The notes: generated by a model not told the origin, from the letters alone. DNA of 64,000 bases from Acidobacteriales bacterium 59-55 (GCA_001897435.1 MKSV01000009.1:62001-126000), one strand, 5' to 3'; shown: positions 32,641-42,530, counted from the first letter of the stretch. A program made the numbers and translations.

Positions 32641-33981
32641 ATGGCGATCGGCGTCGGCGTACCTTCCAGTTCTCAATCGTTCAGCGGCCAGAAGACGGAT
32701 ATTCGAGCGATGAGCATCGCCACGATGCTCTTCTTCATGTGGGGCTTTCTGACGTGCCTCAACGACATCCTCATCCCGCACCTGAAGGCGATCTTCGACC
32801 TGAACTATGCGCAGGCGATGATGGTGCAGTTCTGCTTTTTTTCTTCTTACTTTATCTTCGCGCTGCCCTCGGGCAAGCTGGTGGAGTGGGTCGGCTATAA
32901 ACGGACGATGGTGATCGGGCTGCTGGTGATGGCGGTGGGCGCATTTCTCTTTCTTCCTGCATCGGCGGCGGCATCGTTTGGATTGTTCCTGTCGGCGCTG
33001 GTGATTCTGGCAGCGGGCATTACAAGTCTGCAGGTGGCGGCGAACCCGTATGTCGCCCATCTGGGACCGCCGGAGACAGCTTCGGCGCGGCTGAATCTTG
33101 CCCAGGCGTTCAACTCATTCGGAACCTTTATTGCGCCGTTCTTCGGGGCCGCGCTGATCCTGACCGCGACCCAGGTCTCCCCGGAGAAGATGAAGACCTT
33201 TTCGGCGGAGGCCCTGCAGCACTACCGAATGGTGCAGGCTTCGTCGGTGCGTTTGCCTTACGTGGGGATTGGGGTGGCGTTGGTGCTGCTGGCGGTTGCG
33301 TTTGCCGTTCTGAAGATGCCGGCGATGGACTTTACCCAGGATATTCGCCCCGGCGAACTCGCCGAGCAGGCAACTGGCGGCGACAGCATCTGGCGGCACC
33401 CGGTGCTGCTGGCAGGTGCGGTAGGAATCTTTGTCTATGTGGGAGCCGAGGTCTCGATTGGCAGCTTCCTGGTCAACTACTTTGCTTTGCCGCAGATCGC
33501 GGACTTCACGGAGAAGACGGCAGCGAAGTACGTCTCGCTGTACTGGGGAGGTGCCATGGTGGGGCGGTTTGCCGGCTCGTGGCTGCTGACGAAGGTGAAG
33601 ACGAGCACGGTGCTGAGTTCGTCGGCTGTGGTGGCCTGCGGTCTGGTGGCGATATCGATCCTGACGCATGGGCATACGGCGATGTGGGCGATTCTCGCGG
33701 TGGGCCTGTTCAATTCGGTCATGTTCCCGAGCATCTTTACGGTGGGGTTGTCGGGACTGGGAGCGCTGACCAGCAAGGGCTCAAGCCTGATGGTCGCGGC
33801 GATTGTGGGCGGCGCGCTGATTCCGCTGGCCGAGGGACACCTGGCCGATCTGATCGGAGTTCAGCATGCGTTTATGATTCCCGCGATCTGCTATGTGTAC
33901 ATCGCGCTGTTCGGATTTATCGGCGGACGGAAGTCGGAGCGGGAGATTCAGGAGATCGAGGCGGCTCGGGGCGTGGCGTAG
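32641..33981 (+). CDS. MFS sugar transporter (FucP/GluP type)
   Basis: 446 residues and 12 predicted membrane helices. The N-terminal block FFMWGFLTCLNDILIPHLKAIFDLNYAQAMMVQFCFFSSYFIFALPSG is typical of the FucP/glucose-galactose proton symporter subfamily, in which the Asn-Asp pair in helix 1 is functional. LQVAANPYVAHLGPPETASARLNLAQAFNSFGT and MFPSIFTVGLSGLG are further family blocks. It imports a hexose or L-fucose with protons across the inner membrane. No sugar-catabolic gene is adjacent, so the substrate is undetermined. Confidence 0.9.
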   Translation: MAIGVGVPSSSQSFSGQKTDIRAMSIATMLFFMWGFLTCLNDILIPHLKAIFDLNYAQAMMVQFCFFSSYFIFALPSGKLVEWVGYKRTMVIGLLVMAVGAFLFLPASAAASFGLFLSALVILAAGITSLQVAANPYVAHLGPPETASARLNLAQAFNSFGTFIAPFFGAALILTATQVSPEKMKTFSAEALQHYRMVQASSVRLPYVGIGVALVLLAVAFAVLKMPAMDFTQDIRPGELAEQATGGDSIWRHPVLLAGAVGIFVYVGAEVSIGSFLVNYFALPQIADFTEKTAAKYVSLYWGGAMVGRFAGSWLLTKVKTSTVLSSSAVVACGLVAISILTHGHTAMWAILAVGLFNSVMFPSIFTVGLSGLGALTSKGSSLMVAAIVGGALIPLAEGHLADLIGVQHAFMIPAICYVYIALFGFIGGRKSEREIQEIEAARGVA

Positions 33982-34060
33982 AACCTGTCCAGAACCTTGA
34001 TTTGCGTTGGGTCCTCAGCGATGGAAAGAGGATATGCTTTGCATGGTTATGCTGGTTGTT

Positions 34061-34140
34061 GCTTCTAGGTAGGCCAAGCCTTCAGGCTTGGCTCTCTCAT
34101 CGTTGCCATAAGACCGGGGCTTTAGCCCCTGGGGTATGCC
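34061..34140 (+). repeat. REP pair, left copy (family C)
   Basis: GCTTCTAGGTAGGCCAAGCC followed by TTCAGGCTTGGC, a spacer, then GGGGCTTTAGCCCCTGGGG. Inverted near-match to 34602-34682, with small differences in the spacer. Confidence 0.92.
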
Positions 34141-34147
34141 TTAGGCC

Positions 34148-34606
34148 CTAGAGAAGCAGGCTGTTTGGCATTGGGTCGATGCGGTCGGAGTATCTGGTGT
34201 GGGCGTGCGGATAGTCTTCGTATTGTTTGCGAGCTGGATTATTTGCTATGTAGAGAAGTTGGTTGCGACAGTCGTCTGCGTCTCTGATGCGATGGTCGTG
34301 ATATCCGCTGTGCCAGATTTCTCCCGATGATTGACTACGGACGGCAAAGGAGTATCCGCCCTTGATGTACTGCACACACTTTGCTGTCGATTGGTCGATG
34401 GCCGGAGTGATGAGGACGTGGACGTGATCGGGCATGACGACGAAGCCGTGGAGTTGGAAGCGGCCTTGATCTCGATGCTGGAAGAGGATCGCGATGAAGA
34501 GTTCGGCGTTGGCTGTGCGCTGGAAGTGGCGATGCTGCTGGAAGGTCGAGATGGTGATCGCGTAGGTGCTCTGCGTCTGGCGAATCGTGGCCATGGAGGA
34601 AAGCAT
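34148..34606 (-). CDS. REP-associated tyrosine transposase (RAYT, TnpA_REP)
   Basis: 152 residues (ATG 34606, or 148 from ATG 34594). The Y1/HUH fold is evident: HGFVVMPDHVHVLITPA supplies the HUH histidines and RIRDADDCRNQLLYIANNPARKQYEDYPH supplies the catalytic tyrosine helix. RAYTs are domesticated single-strand transposases that cut and move REP palindromes. This one is intact in frame and framed by paired REPs, so it could still be active. The C-terminus lies 8 bases from the left REP and the N-terminus overlaps the right REP. Confidence 0.93.
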   Translation of the reverse strand: MLSSMATIRQTQSTYAITISTFQQHRHFQRTANAELFIAILFQHRDQGRFQLHGFVVMPDHVHVLITPAIDQSTAKCVQYIKGGYSFAVRSQSSGEIWHSGYHDHRIRDADDCRNQLLYIANNPARKQYEDYPHAHTRYSDRIDPMPNSLLL

Positions 34607-34682
34607 ACCCCAGGGGCTAAAGCCCCTCTCTTGTGGCAGGGCGAGAGAGGGCCAAGCCTGAAGGCTTGGCGTACCTAGAAGC
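34602..34682 (-). repeat. REP pair, right copy (family C)
   Basis: Ends GGCTTGGCGTACCTAGAAGC; its reverse complement matches the left copy across both palindromes. It overlaps the first codons of the RAYT gene. Confidence 0.92.
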
Positions 34683-34746
34683 GGTTCGCGCTTTCGCGCG
34701 AATGCTATTCATGCGATGAGACCGCATGAATAGCCCTCTGCTTCTA
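34676..34746. repeat. Compound palindromic element next to the REP unit
   Basis: Outer arms TAGAAGC (34676-34682) and GCTTCTA (34740-34746) enclose two further hairpins: TTCGCGC...GCGCGAA, and a perfect 12-bp stem GCTATTCATGCG / CGCATGAATAGC (34704-34715, 34723-34734). The right end supplies the stop codon of the neighbouring minus-strand gene. Confidence 0.8.
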
Positions 34747-35046
34747 TTTGGACAGTCTTCGTAGGAATTCTTCAGCTTCGGATAACTTGTATCCCGTTCG
34801 TGTTTGGAATTCGGGCTCACCTAGCTCATCTATCGTTGCTTTGATCACATTGGGACGGACGCCCACTTGGGGAATCGGTTTGCCCATTCGAGCAGCGCGT
34901 TCTATTTCTCTCAAACTTACATTTTCCCTCGCGAGTGCGTCCGCGGATACGCCGAGTGCTGTCTCGAAATTTTCAATCGTGAAACCATGAAGAACTTCGT
35001 TTAAACATTGCAAGTAGAAGTTCAAATCGTTCTGTGACAATTGCAT
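34744..35046 (-). CDS. Hypothetical protein, 100 residues
   Basis: The frame from ATG 35046 encodes a soluble, mostly helical protein (LSQNDLNFYLQCLNEVLHGFTIENFETALGVSADALARENVSLREIERAARMGKPIPQ). No family is recognised. Base composition is lower in GC than its neighbours and rare codons are frequent, which suggests transfer with the adjacent repeat region. The stop codon falls in the compound palindrome. It starts 8 bases before the aguB stop region on the same strand, so it would follow... aguB in a shared transcript. Confidence 0.55.
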   Translation of the reverse strand: MQLSQNDLNFYLQCLNEVLHGFTIENFETALGVSADALARENVSLREIERAARMGKPIPQVGVRPNVIKATIDELGEPEFQTRTGYKLSEAEEFLRRLSK

Positions 35047-35054
35047 TGAAGTCT

Positions 35055-36017
35055 CTAATCCAAAAAGCGCTTGGCGATGCCTTCGTAGGCGTCGATGCGG
35101 CGGTCGCGGAGGAAGGGCCAGTGCTGGCGGGTGACTTCGACCAGCTTGGGGTCTAGGTCGGCGTAGAGGATCTCTTCCTGATCGTGGCTGGCCTGGGCGA
35201 GGATGCGGCCGAAGGGGTCGGCGATGAAGCTGCCGCCCCAGAACTCGATGCCGGAGGCTGGGGTGTGGTCGCCCGGGCCGTGGAGTTCGACGGTGGCAGG
35301 GTTGCCGTCGGCGGCGGGCGCCTTGAATTTGACGTCGCCGTGCTCGTGGCCGACGCGGTTGACGGCGCAGACGAAGACTCCGTTGGCGATGGCATGGGCG
35401 CGCTGGGCGGTCTGCCAGGCTTCGTACTGGGCGGTGCCGAACTCCTCTTTTTCGGAAGGGTGCCAGCCGATGGCGGTGGGGAAGAAGAGCGTCTCGGCTC
35501 CGCGAAGGGCGGTGAGGCGCGCGCCTTCGGGGTACCACTGGTCCCAGCAGACGAGGGTTCCGATCTTTCCGGCTGATGTAGAGGTAGCTTTGAAGCCGAG
35601 GTCGCCGGGGGTGAAGTAGAACTTCTCGTAGTAGAGAGGGTCGTCGGGGATGTGCATCTTGCGGTAGACGTCGGCGATGCGGCCGTCGCGCTCGATGGTG
35701 ACGGCGGTGTTGTGGTAGATGCCGGGGGCGCGGCGTTCAAAAAGGCTGGCGACGAGGACGACGTTGGCCTCGCGGCAGGCGTGGGTGAGGACGTCGGTCG
35801 AAGGTCCGGGGATGGACTCGGCGAGGCCGAAGAGGGCGTGGTCTTCGCGCTGGCAGAAGTATTGGGCGCGGAAGAGCTCGGGCAGGCAGACCAGCGTGGC
35901 TCCCCGGCGGGCGGCCTCGTAGACGCGCTCGGCGGCCTTGTCGAGATTGAGCTGGGTGTCCGGGGAGCAGGACATCTGGATGAGGGCGACGCGTTGTTGA
36001 GTCGTGTTTTCAGGCAT
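35055..36017 (-). CDS. aguB: N-carbamoylputrescine amidase (carbon-nitrogen hydrolase)
   Basis: 320 residues from ATG 36017 (AAGGA 9 bases upstream; a TTG at 36023 is less likely). It is a nitrilase-superfamily enzyme with the catalytic triad E47 (CLPELF), K120 (YRKMHIPDDP) and C157 (VCWDQWYPE). The HIPDDPLYYEKFYFTPGD and WDQWYPEGAR context is that of plant and bacterial N-carbamoylputrescine amidases, which yield putrescine, CO2 and ammonia. It works after AguA (30922-32001), completing agmatine to putrescine conversion. Confidence 0.94.
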   Translation of the reverse strand: MPENTTQQRVALIQMSCSPDTQLNLDKAAERVYEAARRGATLVCLPELFRAQYFCQREDHALFGLAESIPGPSTDVLTHACREANVVLVASLFERRAPGIYHNTAVTIERDGRIADVYRKMHIPDDPLYYEKFYFTPGDLGFKATSTSAGKIGTLVCWDQWYPEGARLTALRGAETLFFPTAIGWHPSEKEEFGTAQYEAWQTAQRAHAIANGVFVCAVNRVGHEHGDVKFKAPAADGNPATVELHGPGDHTPASGIEFWGGSFIADPFGRILAQASHDQEEILYADLDPKLVEVTRQHWPFLRDRRIDAYEGIAKRFLD

Positions 36018-36315
36018 GGGCAATTGTCCTTCATTTTATAAGGAGCGCGGGTGTCTGTCGGCGGCCACGGGCCGAAGAGATTGCCGATCGAGGCCTGCCG
36101 TTCATAATCGCCAATTCAGCGCGTAAGTTTGTGAATTCGATCTTTTTTCAGGCGGGGATATCTGATAACGTTGAAGGTGCCGGAGAATCCACGCCGATTC
36201 TGCGACACAGGGTCCATGCCGATTCTGCGTCAATCCCACACAGCTTTAAGTCAGTCGCTGACCCCGTGCGGCGGTCCAGCAGCGGTGTGTATTCCATTGC
36301 AGAAGGAGTGTTATT

Positions 36316-37743
36316 TTGAGCGAATTGCGTGTTTTTCTGGAACTTCCGTACGATGAACTTGAGGATCTGAACCTGCAGGCGAAGGATCAGCGCAGGAAGC
36401 GCGTTCCCGCCGATGTCATCCAGGAAGAGCGCCTGAAGTACCTTACGGACGAGCGTCGGATCAAGGCTGTCACGGTGCTGTTCAGCGACCTCGAAGGCCG
36501 GCTGCACATGCTGGACTACGACAAGAAGTTTCTGGTCAAGAGCTGGGACAACCTGACCTTCGACGGCTCCTCGATCCGCGGCTTTACCGCGCAGCGCGAG
36601 AGCGACCTGCGGCTGGCCATCGACTGGAGCGCGTTCTACTGGGCGCCCGCCGATGTCTTCGGCCCGGGCAAAGTCCTGGTCTTCAGCGAAGTGGTGGACA
36701 AGAATGGCGGCCTCTACAGCGGCGACATTCGCAGCGTGCTCAAGCAGTTCTCGCAGGAGTGCTTCGACAAGCAGGGCTACACCCTGAACGCCGCCAACGA
36801 GATTGAAGGATTCCTCTTCGAGGGTCTGGACGCCGAGCGCAGCTACCACGAGACGGGCCGGTTCGAGTACGTCAACAAGGGCGGCTACTATCACTCGCTG
36901 CCCGGCGATCCGCTGCGCGAGTTCATCGACACCACGGCGGAGGTGCAGCGCGCAATGGGCTTCGAGAACGAGAAGGACCATCCCGAGGTTGCGCCTTCGC
37001 AGTTCGAGATCAACTACACCTACGGCGAGGTGGTTGCCGCCGCGGACCAGATCCAGATCTACAAGCTGATCTGCCGCCAGGTGGCGACTCAGATGGGCAT
37101 GACCGCGAGCTTTCTGCCGAAGCCGGTCGTCGGCGTCAACGGAAGCGGTATGCACACCAATGTCTCGGTCACCAAGGGCGGCAAGAACCTGTTCTGGGAC
37201 GCCAAGGGCGAGGAGAAGATCTCCAAGCTGGCTTGGCAGTTCACGGACCGCATCCTGACGCACGGCAATGACATCTGCCTGCTGCTGAATGCCAGCGTGA
37301 ATGCCTATCGGCGGCTGGACCCGCACTTCGAGGCTCCCAACCAGATCAAGGCCTCGGCGACCGACCGTGGATCGATGGTCCGCATTCCTATCGGCAACGA
37401 GAAGTCTTCCCGCGTCGAGGTTCGCTCGGTCGGACCGGATGCGAATCCTTATCTGGTGCTCTATTCCATCTTCCGCAGCGGCTTGCAGGGTAATACGGCG
37501 AAGATCAAGAATCTTCGTCAGGCCGAGCGCTATCTGCCGGACAACATCTACACGGCGCTGGACAACTTCCGCGACTCGGAGTGGACGACGACTCTTCTGG
37601 GCGAGGACGTGAAGGCGCGCTACGCCGATCTGAAGCAAGCTTCGGCAGACCGCTGCGCTCGCCTGCTGGGTACGGTCGTCAAGTCGCCCGAGGTTCAGTT
37701 CCATCACGACGTTTACAACCAGTTGCTCTGGAACCAGTTCTAG
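36316..37743 (+). CDS. glnA: Glutamine synthetase family protein
   Basis: 475 residues from a TTG start; AAGGAG (36302-36307) is 8 bases upstream and no ATG fits. Catalytic-domain landmarks are present: NEIEGFLFEG, VAPSQFEINYTYGEVVAAADQIQ, GVNGSGMHTNVSV and ANPYL. They differ from type I GlnA at several points: SATDRGSMVRIP replaces SxRNRSASIRIP, and no NLYDLP adenylylation motif is seen. It probably ligates ammonia to glutamate, but a related gamma-glutamyl ligase cannot be excluded. It is followed by a strong terminator. Confidence 0.85.
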   Translation: MSELRVFLELPYDELEDLNLQAKDQRRKRVPADVIQEERLKYLTDERRIKAVTVLFSDLEGRLHMLDYDKKFLVKSWDNLTFDGSSIRGFTAQRESDLRLAIDWSAFYWAPADVFGPGKVLVFSEVVDKNGGLYSGDIRSVLKQFSQECFDKQGYTLNAANEIEGFLFEGLDAERSYHETGRFEYVNKGGYYHSLPGDPLREFIDTTAEVQRAMGFENEKDHPEVAPSQFEINYTYGEVVAAADQIQIYKLICRQVATQMGMTASFLPKPVVGVNGSGMHTNVSVTKGGKNLFWDAKGEEKISKLAWQFTDRILTHGNDICLLLNASVNAYRRLDPHFEAPNQIKASATDRGSMVRIPIGNEKSSRVEVRSVGPDANPYLVLYSIFRSGLQGNTAKIKNLRQAERYLPDNIYTALDNFRDSEWTTTLLGEDVKARYADLKQASADRCARLLGTVVKSPEVQFHHDVYNQLLWNQF

Positions 37744-37767
37744 AGAGGTTTCGTATTCATCCGTACC

Positions 37768-37804
37768 AGGAAGACCCCCGGCAACTCGCCGGGGGTCTTC
37801 CTTT
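37768..37804 (+). terminator. Rho-independent terminator after glutamine synthetase
   Basis: Perfect 15-bp stem AGGAAGACCCCCGGC (37768-37782) with its complement at 37788-37802, a 5-base loop AACTC, then TT. Confidence 0.92.
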
Positions 37805-37865
37805 GCAGCATTGACTTTGGGGGCTGTCTGCTGCATCCTGCTCGTGTTGCCGCGAGGAGGTTTTG

Positions 37866-38633
37866 TTGGATACGGAACGCTCTGCAAGCCCGCTTTCTCC
37901 TGCCGTCGTGCTTGGCGTCTGCCTGTTGCTGGGGTTGGTGCTGGGCGGATGGGTGCTCGGTTCTCAGATCAAGGCGATCCGGCTGGCCGACCGCTATGTC
38001 ACCGTCAAGGGGCTGGTGGAGCGGACGGTAAAGTCCGACAGCGCGATCTGGCCGGTCACCTTCAAGGAGGCAGGCAACGAACTGCCGCAGGTCTTTGCCA
38101 AGAGCGAGGCCGACAAGGCGGCGGTGCTTAAGTTTTTTGCCGAGCAGGGGATCAAGCCGCAGGAGATTACCGTCGGACAGATTCAGGTGACCGACAAGCT
38201 CGCCAATGAATATAGCGGTAACCAGACGGGTCCACGCTATATCGTGCAGCAGACGGTGACGGTGAACTCGTCCGATGTGGACAGAATCGCGAAGGCCGGG
38301 CAGAAGACGGCGGAGCTGGTGCAGGCCGGGATCGTGGTGGGCGGCGGATATGGGCAGGGGATCAGCTATAAGTTTGGCGGGTTGAATGCATTGAAGCCGG
38401 ACATGATTACTGAGGCAACGCGGAATGCGCGGGCCGCGGCGGATCGGTTTGCGGCAGACTCGGGGAGCCAGGTAGGGTCGATCCGCTCGGCCAACCAGGG
38501 CGTCTTCTCGATCTCGGCGGCGGACGGGGAGTCGGCAGGAGAGGGCGGAGGCGGGGGTGGATCGTCGCCCGATTCGAGCATGATGAAGAAGGTTCGCGTG
38601 GTGGCGACGGTAGACTACTACCTTGTTCGATAA
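37866..38633 (+). CDS. SIMPL domain (DUF541) protein
   Basis: About 255 residues from a TTG start (37866, 5 bases after AGGAGG; TTG 37863 is too close). An N-terminal membrane anchor (VVLGVCLLLGLVLGGWVLG) leads into the SIMPL/BP26 domain: VTVKGLVERTVKSDSAIWPVTFKEAGNE, AEQGIKPQEITVGQIQVTDK, and EATRNARAAADRFAADSGSQVGSIRSANQGVFSIS. A Gly/Ser spacer precedes the last strand VRVVATVDYYLV. It is a periplasmic protein and family members oligomerise into channel-like rings. The physiological role is unclear. Confidence 0.88.
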   Translation: MDTERSASPLSPAVVLGVCLLLGLVLGGWVLGSQIKAIRLADRYVTVKGLVERTVKSDSAIWPVTFKEAGNELPQVFAKSEADKAAVLKFFAEQGIKPQEITVGQIQVTDKLANEYSGNQTGPRYIVQQTVTVNSSDVDRIAKAGQKTAELVQAGIVVGGGYGQGISYKFGGLNALKPDMITEATRNARAAADRFAADSGSQVGSIRSANQGVFSISAADGESAGEGGGGGGSSPDSSMMKKVRVVATVDYYLVR

Positions 38634-38704
38634 GCGCACCTCTGTTGCAACTCGTATCTTGCGGGTGGTAGCCTTCGTTTAATCTCTCGTGGAGCCAAAC
38701 TTAC

Positions 38705-40108
38705 ATGCAGGCAAGCTATAACGGCATCGCTGTCCCGACGGACGGTCAGGCAATCCAGTACGCAAACGGCACTTATACGGTCCCCGATCATCCGATTATC
38801 CCCTTCATCGAAGGCGACGGCACCGGCCGGGATATCTGGAAGGCATCGCAACGGGTCTTCGACGCGGCGGTCGCGAAGGCATACGGCGGCAAGCGGGCAG
38901 TTAAATGGTTTGAAGTCTTGGCCGGCGAGAAGGCGTATCGCCAGACGCAGAACTGGCTGCCGGATGAGACGGTCAAGGCCACCATGGATTTTCGCGTCTC
39001 TATTAAAGGACCGCTGACGACGCCGGTGGGCGGCGGCATTCGTTCGCTGAACGTGGCGCTGCGGCAGTTGATGGACCTCTACCAGTGCGTGCGTCCGGTG
39101 AAGTACTATGCGGGCGTGCCCAGCCCGGTGAAGCATCCGGAGAAGCTCGATGTCGTAATCTTCCGCGAGAACACGGAAGATATCTACGCCGGGATCGAGT
39201 TCCGCGAGGGAACGCCCGAGGCAAAGAAGATTATCGACTTCGTGAACGACGAGATGTTGAAGGGCACCAAGAAGAAGGTTCGTCAGGACTCGGGCGTGGG
39301 CATAAAGCCGATCTCGATTACCGGCTCGAAGCGACTGGTGCGGGCGGCGATTCAGTACGCGCTCGACAACAATCGCAAGACAGTGACGCTGGTCCACAAG
39401 GGCAATATCCAGAAGTTTACCGAGGGCGCGTTCCGCGAGTGGGGCTACGAGGTTGCTTCACAGGAGTTCCGCGAGCAGACGGTGACCGAGCGCGAGAGCT
39501 GGATTCTGGGGAATCTTGAAGCGAATCCGAAGCTAACGGCGGAAGAGAACGCCGCGCTGATCGAGCCGGGCATCGAGTTTGCCGCAAAGGAGTTTGGCGA
39601 AGGCGTGGTGGCGGAGGTGAAGCAGGTGATCGCCTCGATCGGCGCTTCGCACGGCGGCGGCAAGTGGAAGAACAAGATTCTGATCAACGACCGCATCGCC
39701 GACTCGATCTTTCAGCAGATCATTCTGCGGCCTTCGGACTACAGCGTTTTGGCGACGACGAATCTGAACGGCGACTACATCTCGGACGCAGCGGCAGCTC
39801 AGGTCGGCGGGTTGGGAATCGCTCCGGGTGGCAACATCGGCGACGGCTATGCCGTCTTCGAGGCGACGCACGGCACGGCTCCGAAGTACGCGGACAAGGA
39901 CGTCATCAACCCGGGATCGGTGATGCTGTCGGGCGTGATGTTGTTCGACTTCCTTGGGTGGCCGGAGGCGGCGCGGCTGATCGAAAGCTCAATGGAGAAG
40001 ACGATCGGGCAGAAGTTTGTCACCTACGACTTCGAGCGCGGGATGCAGGGCGCGACCAAGGCAAAGACCAGCGAGTTTGCCAGCCGCATGATTGAGAACA
40101 TGGGATAA
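38705..40108 (+). CDS. icd: Isocitrate dehydrogenase (NADP+)
   Basis: 467 residues, slightly longer than the about 416 of E. coli Icd owing to an insert after residue 250 ([26 protein letters not shown]). It oxidises isocitrate to 2-oxoglutarate in the TCA cycle. Substrate site: [17 protein letters not shown] (phosphorylatable Ser) and [13 protein letters not shown]; metal site around [31 protein letters not shown]; cofactor loop [15 protein letters not shown]. Malate dehydrogenase follows 76 bases downstream across a family B repeat, grouping two TCA enzymes. Confidence 0.97.
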   Translation: MQASYNGIAVPTDGQAIQYANGTYTVPDHPIIPFIEGDGTGRDIWKASQRVFDAAVAKAYGGKRAVKWFEVLAGEKAYRQTQNWLPDETVKATMDFRVSIKGPLTTPVGGGIRSLNVALRQLMDLYQCVRPVKYYAGVPSPVKHPEKLDVVIFRENTEDIYAGIEFREGTPEAKKIIDFVNDEMLKGTKKKVRQDSGVGIKPISITGSKRLVRAAIQYALDNNRKTVTLVHKGNIQKFTEGAFREWGYEVASQEFREQTVTERESWILGNLEANPKLTAEENAALIEPGIEFAAKEFGEGVVAEVKQVIASIGASHGGGKWKNKILINDRIADSIFQQIILRPSDYSVLATTNLNGDYISDAAAAQVGGLGIAPGGNIGDGYAVFEATHGTAPKYADKDVINPGSVMLSGVMLFDFLGWPEAARLIESSMEKTIGQKFVTYDFERGMQGATKAKTSEFASRMIENMG

Positions 40109-40120
40109 AGAAAAACAAGC

Positions 40121-40155
40121 AAAAGCAGATCCTTCCGCTGCGGAAGGATGACAAG
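40121..40155 (+). repeat. Family B palindromic repeat between icd and mdh
   Basis: AAAAGCAGATCCTTCCGCTG followed by CGGAAGGATGACAA: GCAGATCCTTCCG/CGGAAGGAT palindrome plus the family's GATGACAA end. Confidence 0.75.
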
Positions 40156-40175
40156 GTCGTTTTGAGAATAGTTAA

Positions 40176-41114
<939 letters not shown>

Positions 41115-41136
41115 TTAGACTTGCACGGATAAGACG

Positions 41137-41164
41137 AAGGCCCGCTCAGTCGAGCGGGCCTTCA
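41137..41164. terminator. Bidirectional terminator between mdh and a cyclophilin gene
   Basis: Perfect 12-bp stem GAAGGCCCGCTC (41137-41148) with its complement at 41153-41164, loop AGTC. Convergent genes lie on both sides. Confidence 0.9.
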
Positions 41165-41183
41165 TGTTTGAGTCGCAAAAAGA

Positions 41184-41705
41184 CTACGCGACGCGCTCGA
41201 TGGTGACGGATTCGAGGACCACTGGTGTCTTGGGGCGGTCCATGCCGTCGCGGCTTACCTTGGAGACCTTCTCGACCACATCGTAGCCTTCGACCACTTC
41301 GCCGAAGATGGTGTGCTTGCCGGTGAGCCAGCTGGTGTCGGTGACGGTGATGAAGAACTGGCTGCCGTTGGTGTTGGGACCGGCGTTAGCCATGGCGAGT
41401 TTGCCGGGCTGCTGGAAGCCGTGCTTCGAGCCCTGCGTCTCGTCGGCGAACTTGTAGCCGGGGCCACCCATGCCGGTGCCTTCGGGGTCGCCGCCCTGGA
41501 TCATGAACTGCGGGATCACGCGATGAAAAATGGTTCCGTCGTAGAGCTTGTCGCCCTTCTTGCTGCGACTGTTCCACTCCTTGGTTCCTTCGGCGAGGCC
41601 GATGAAGTTGGCGACCGTCTGCGGCGCGTCTTTCTCGAACAGCTCACAGACGATGGTTCCTTCGCTGGTTTTGAATGTTGCATAGGTACCGGGCTTGGTT
41701 GGCAT
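41184..41705 (-). CDS. Cyclophilin-type peptidyl-prolyl isomerase (cytoplasmic)
   Basis: 173 residues without a signal peptide. Cyclophilin core: YDGTIFHRVIPQFMIQGGDPEGTGMGGPGYKFADE (catalytic Arg in FHRVI), LAMANAGPNTNGSQFFITVTDTSWLTGKHTIFGEV. It speeds cis-trans prolyl isomerisation in protein folding. A second, secreted cyclophilin is encoded next upstream on the same strand, 81 bases away, so the pair covers both compartments. Confidence 0.95.
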   Translation of the reverse strand: MPTKPGTYATFKTSEGTIVCELFEKDAPQTVANFIGLAEGTKEWNSRSKKGDKLYDGTIFHRVIPQFMIQGGDPEGTGMGGPGYKFADETQGSKHGFQQPGKLAMANAGPNTNGSQFFITVTDTSWLTGKHTIFGEVVEGYDVVEKVSKVSRDGMDRPKTPVVLESVTIERVA

Positions 41706-41786
41706 TTCAGCATTCTCCTCGAATTGGCTTGCGGGTTGATGGAAAAGCGGGGAGCATCTCCGCCGAAATCACGGAGCGCAAAAGAT

Positions 41787-42530
41787 TTATTTTGCCGGGG
41801 CAACAGGCGGCGCGGCGGGCGGTGCCGTTGTCGGCGCGGCGGGAGGCGGCGTGGATGGGGCGGCAATGGCAGGCTCCGGCGGCATGGGCTGTCCCTCGCG
41901 CACGATCGTGATGTGGTTGATGACGACCGGGGTGAGCGGCTTGTCTCTGGCGTCGCGGGCAACTCGCGCGATCGACGCCTCCAGCAGGACGCTGTGCGCG
42001 TCGCATTGGCCGAAGATGGTGTATTTCCCATCCAACTGAGGCATAGCCTCCTCGGTGATGAAGAACTGCGACCCGTTGGTGTTGGGGCCGGAGTTTGCCA
42101 TGGCCAGCCGGCCTGGCTCGTCGAAGGTCAGCGTGGGGTCGATCTCATCCTGAAACAGGTAGCCGGGATCGCCCATGCCGGTCCCGGTGCGGTCGCCGCC
42201 CTGAATCATGAAGCCGGGGATGACGCGATGGAAGGTGGTGCCGTCGTAGTAGGGCTTGTTGTGGACCTTCTTCAGGGTCTTCTCGTCGGTCCAGTCCTTG
42301 GAGCCTTCGGCGAGCCCGATGAAGTTGGCCGCTGCAACAGGCGCCTGCTTGTCGTAGAGCTTGCAGGTCAGGCGGCCCATGGTGGTGTCGATAACCACCG
42401 TAGGGCCGGTGGGGGCGACGGGAGCTTTTACCTGGCTGGTGGCACTGGGAGCGTCGGGCAGAGAGTCCGCGCTTTGCGCCAGCGCGGGCAGGCTGAACGC
42501 CAGGGCAAGTGCGAGATAGTGAAGCTTCAT
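41787..42530 (-). CDS. Cyclophilin-type peptidyl-prolyl isomerase (exported)
   Basis: 247 residues from ATG 42530 (GGAG about 11 bases upstream); a longer frame upstream adds no signal or homology. Signal peptide LHYLALALAFSLPALAQS, then a cyclophilin domain (YDGTTFHRVIPGFMIQGGDRTGTGMGDPGY, MANSGPNTNGSQFFITEE). The C-terminal 40 residues are a Pro/Ala-rich tail (PPEPAIAAPSTPPPAAP...). It probably acts in the periplasm on outer-membrane protein folding. Its similarity to its neighbour suggests tandem duplication followed by gain of an export signal. Confidence 0.92.
   Translation of the reverse strand: MKLHYLALALAFSLPALAQSADSLPDAPSATSQVKAPVAPTGPTVVIDTTMGRLTCKLYDKQAPVAAANFIGLAEGSKDWTDEKTLKKVHNKPYYDGTTFHRVIPGFMIQGGDRTGTGMGDPGYLFQDEIDPTLTFDEPGRLAMANSGPNTNGSQFFITEEAMPQLDGKYTIFGQCDAHSVLLEASIARVARDARDKPLTPVVINHITIVREGQPMPPEPAIAAPSTPPPAAPTTAPPAAPPVAPAK

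Larger units (their letters stand above)
34061..34682 (-). mobile_element. RAYT transposase with flanking inverted REP pairs
   Basis: A compact unit: an 80-nt left repeat (34061-34140), a RAYT gene, and an inverted right repeat (about 34602-34682). Each repeat contains two palindromes, GCCAAGCCTTCAGGCTTGGC and GGGGCTTTAGCCCC, and terminates in GCTTCTAGGTA. This is the classical arrangement of a REP-associated tyrosine transposase with its REPs. It sits between the transporter and aguB. Confidence 0.93.

Noticed and set aside
35047..35538. 264-residue Arg/Pro-rich ORF extending the 100-residue gene
   Set aside because: The upstream part is an out-of-frame shadow of aguB.
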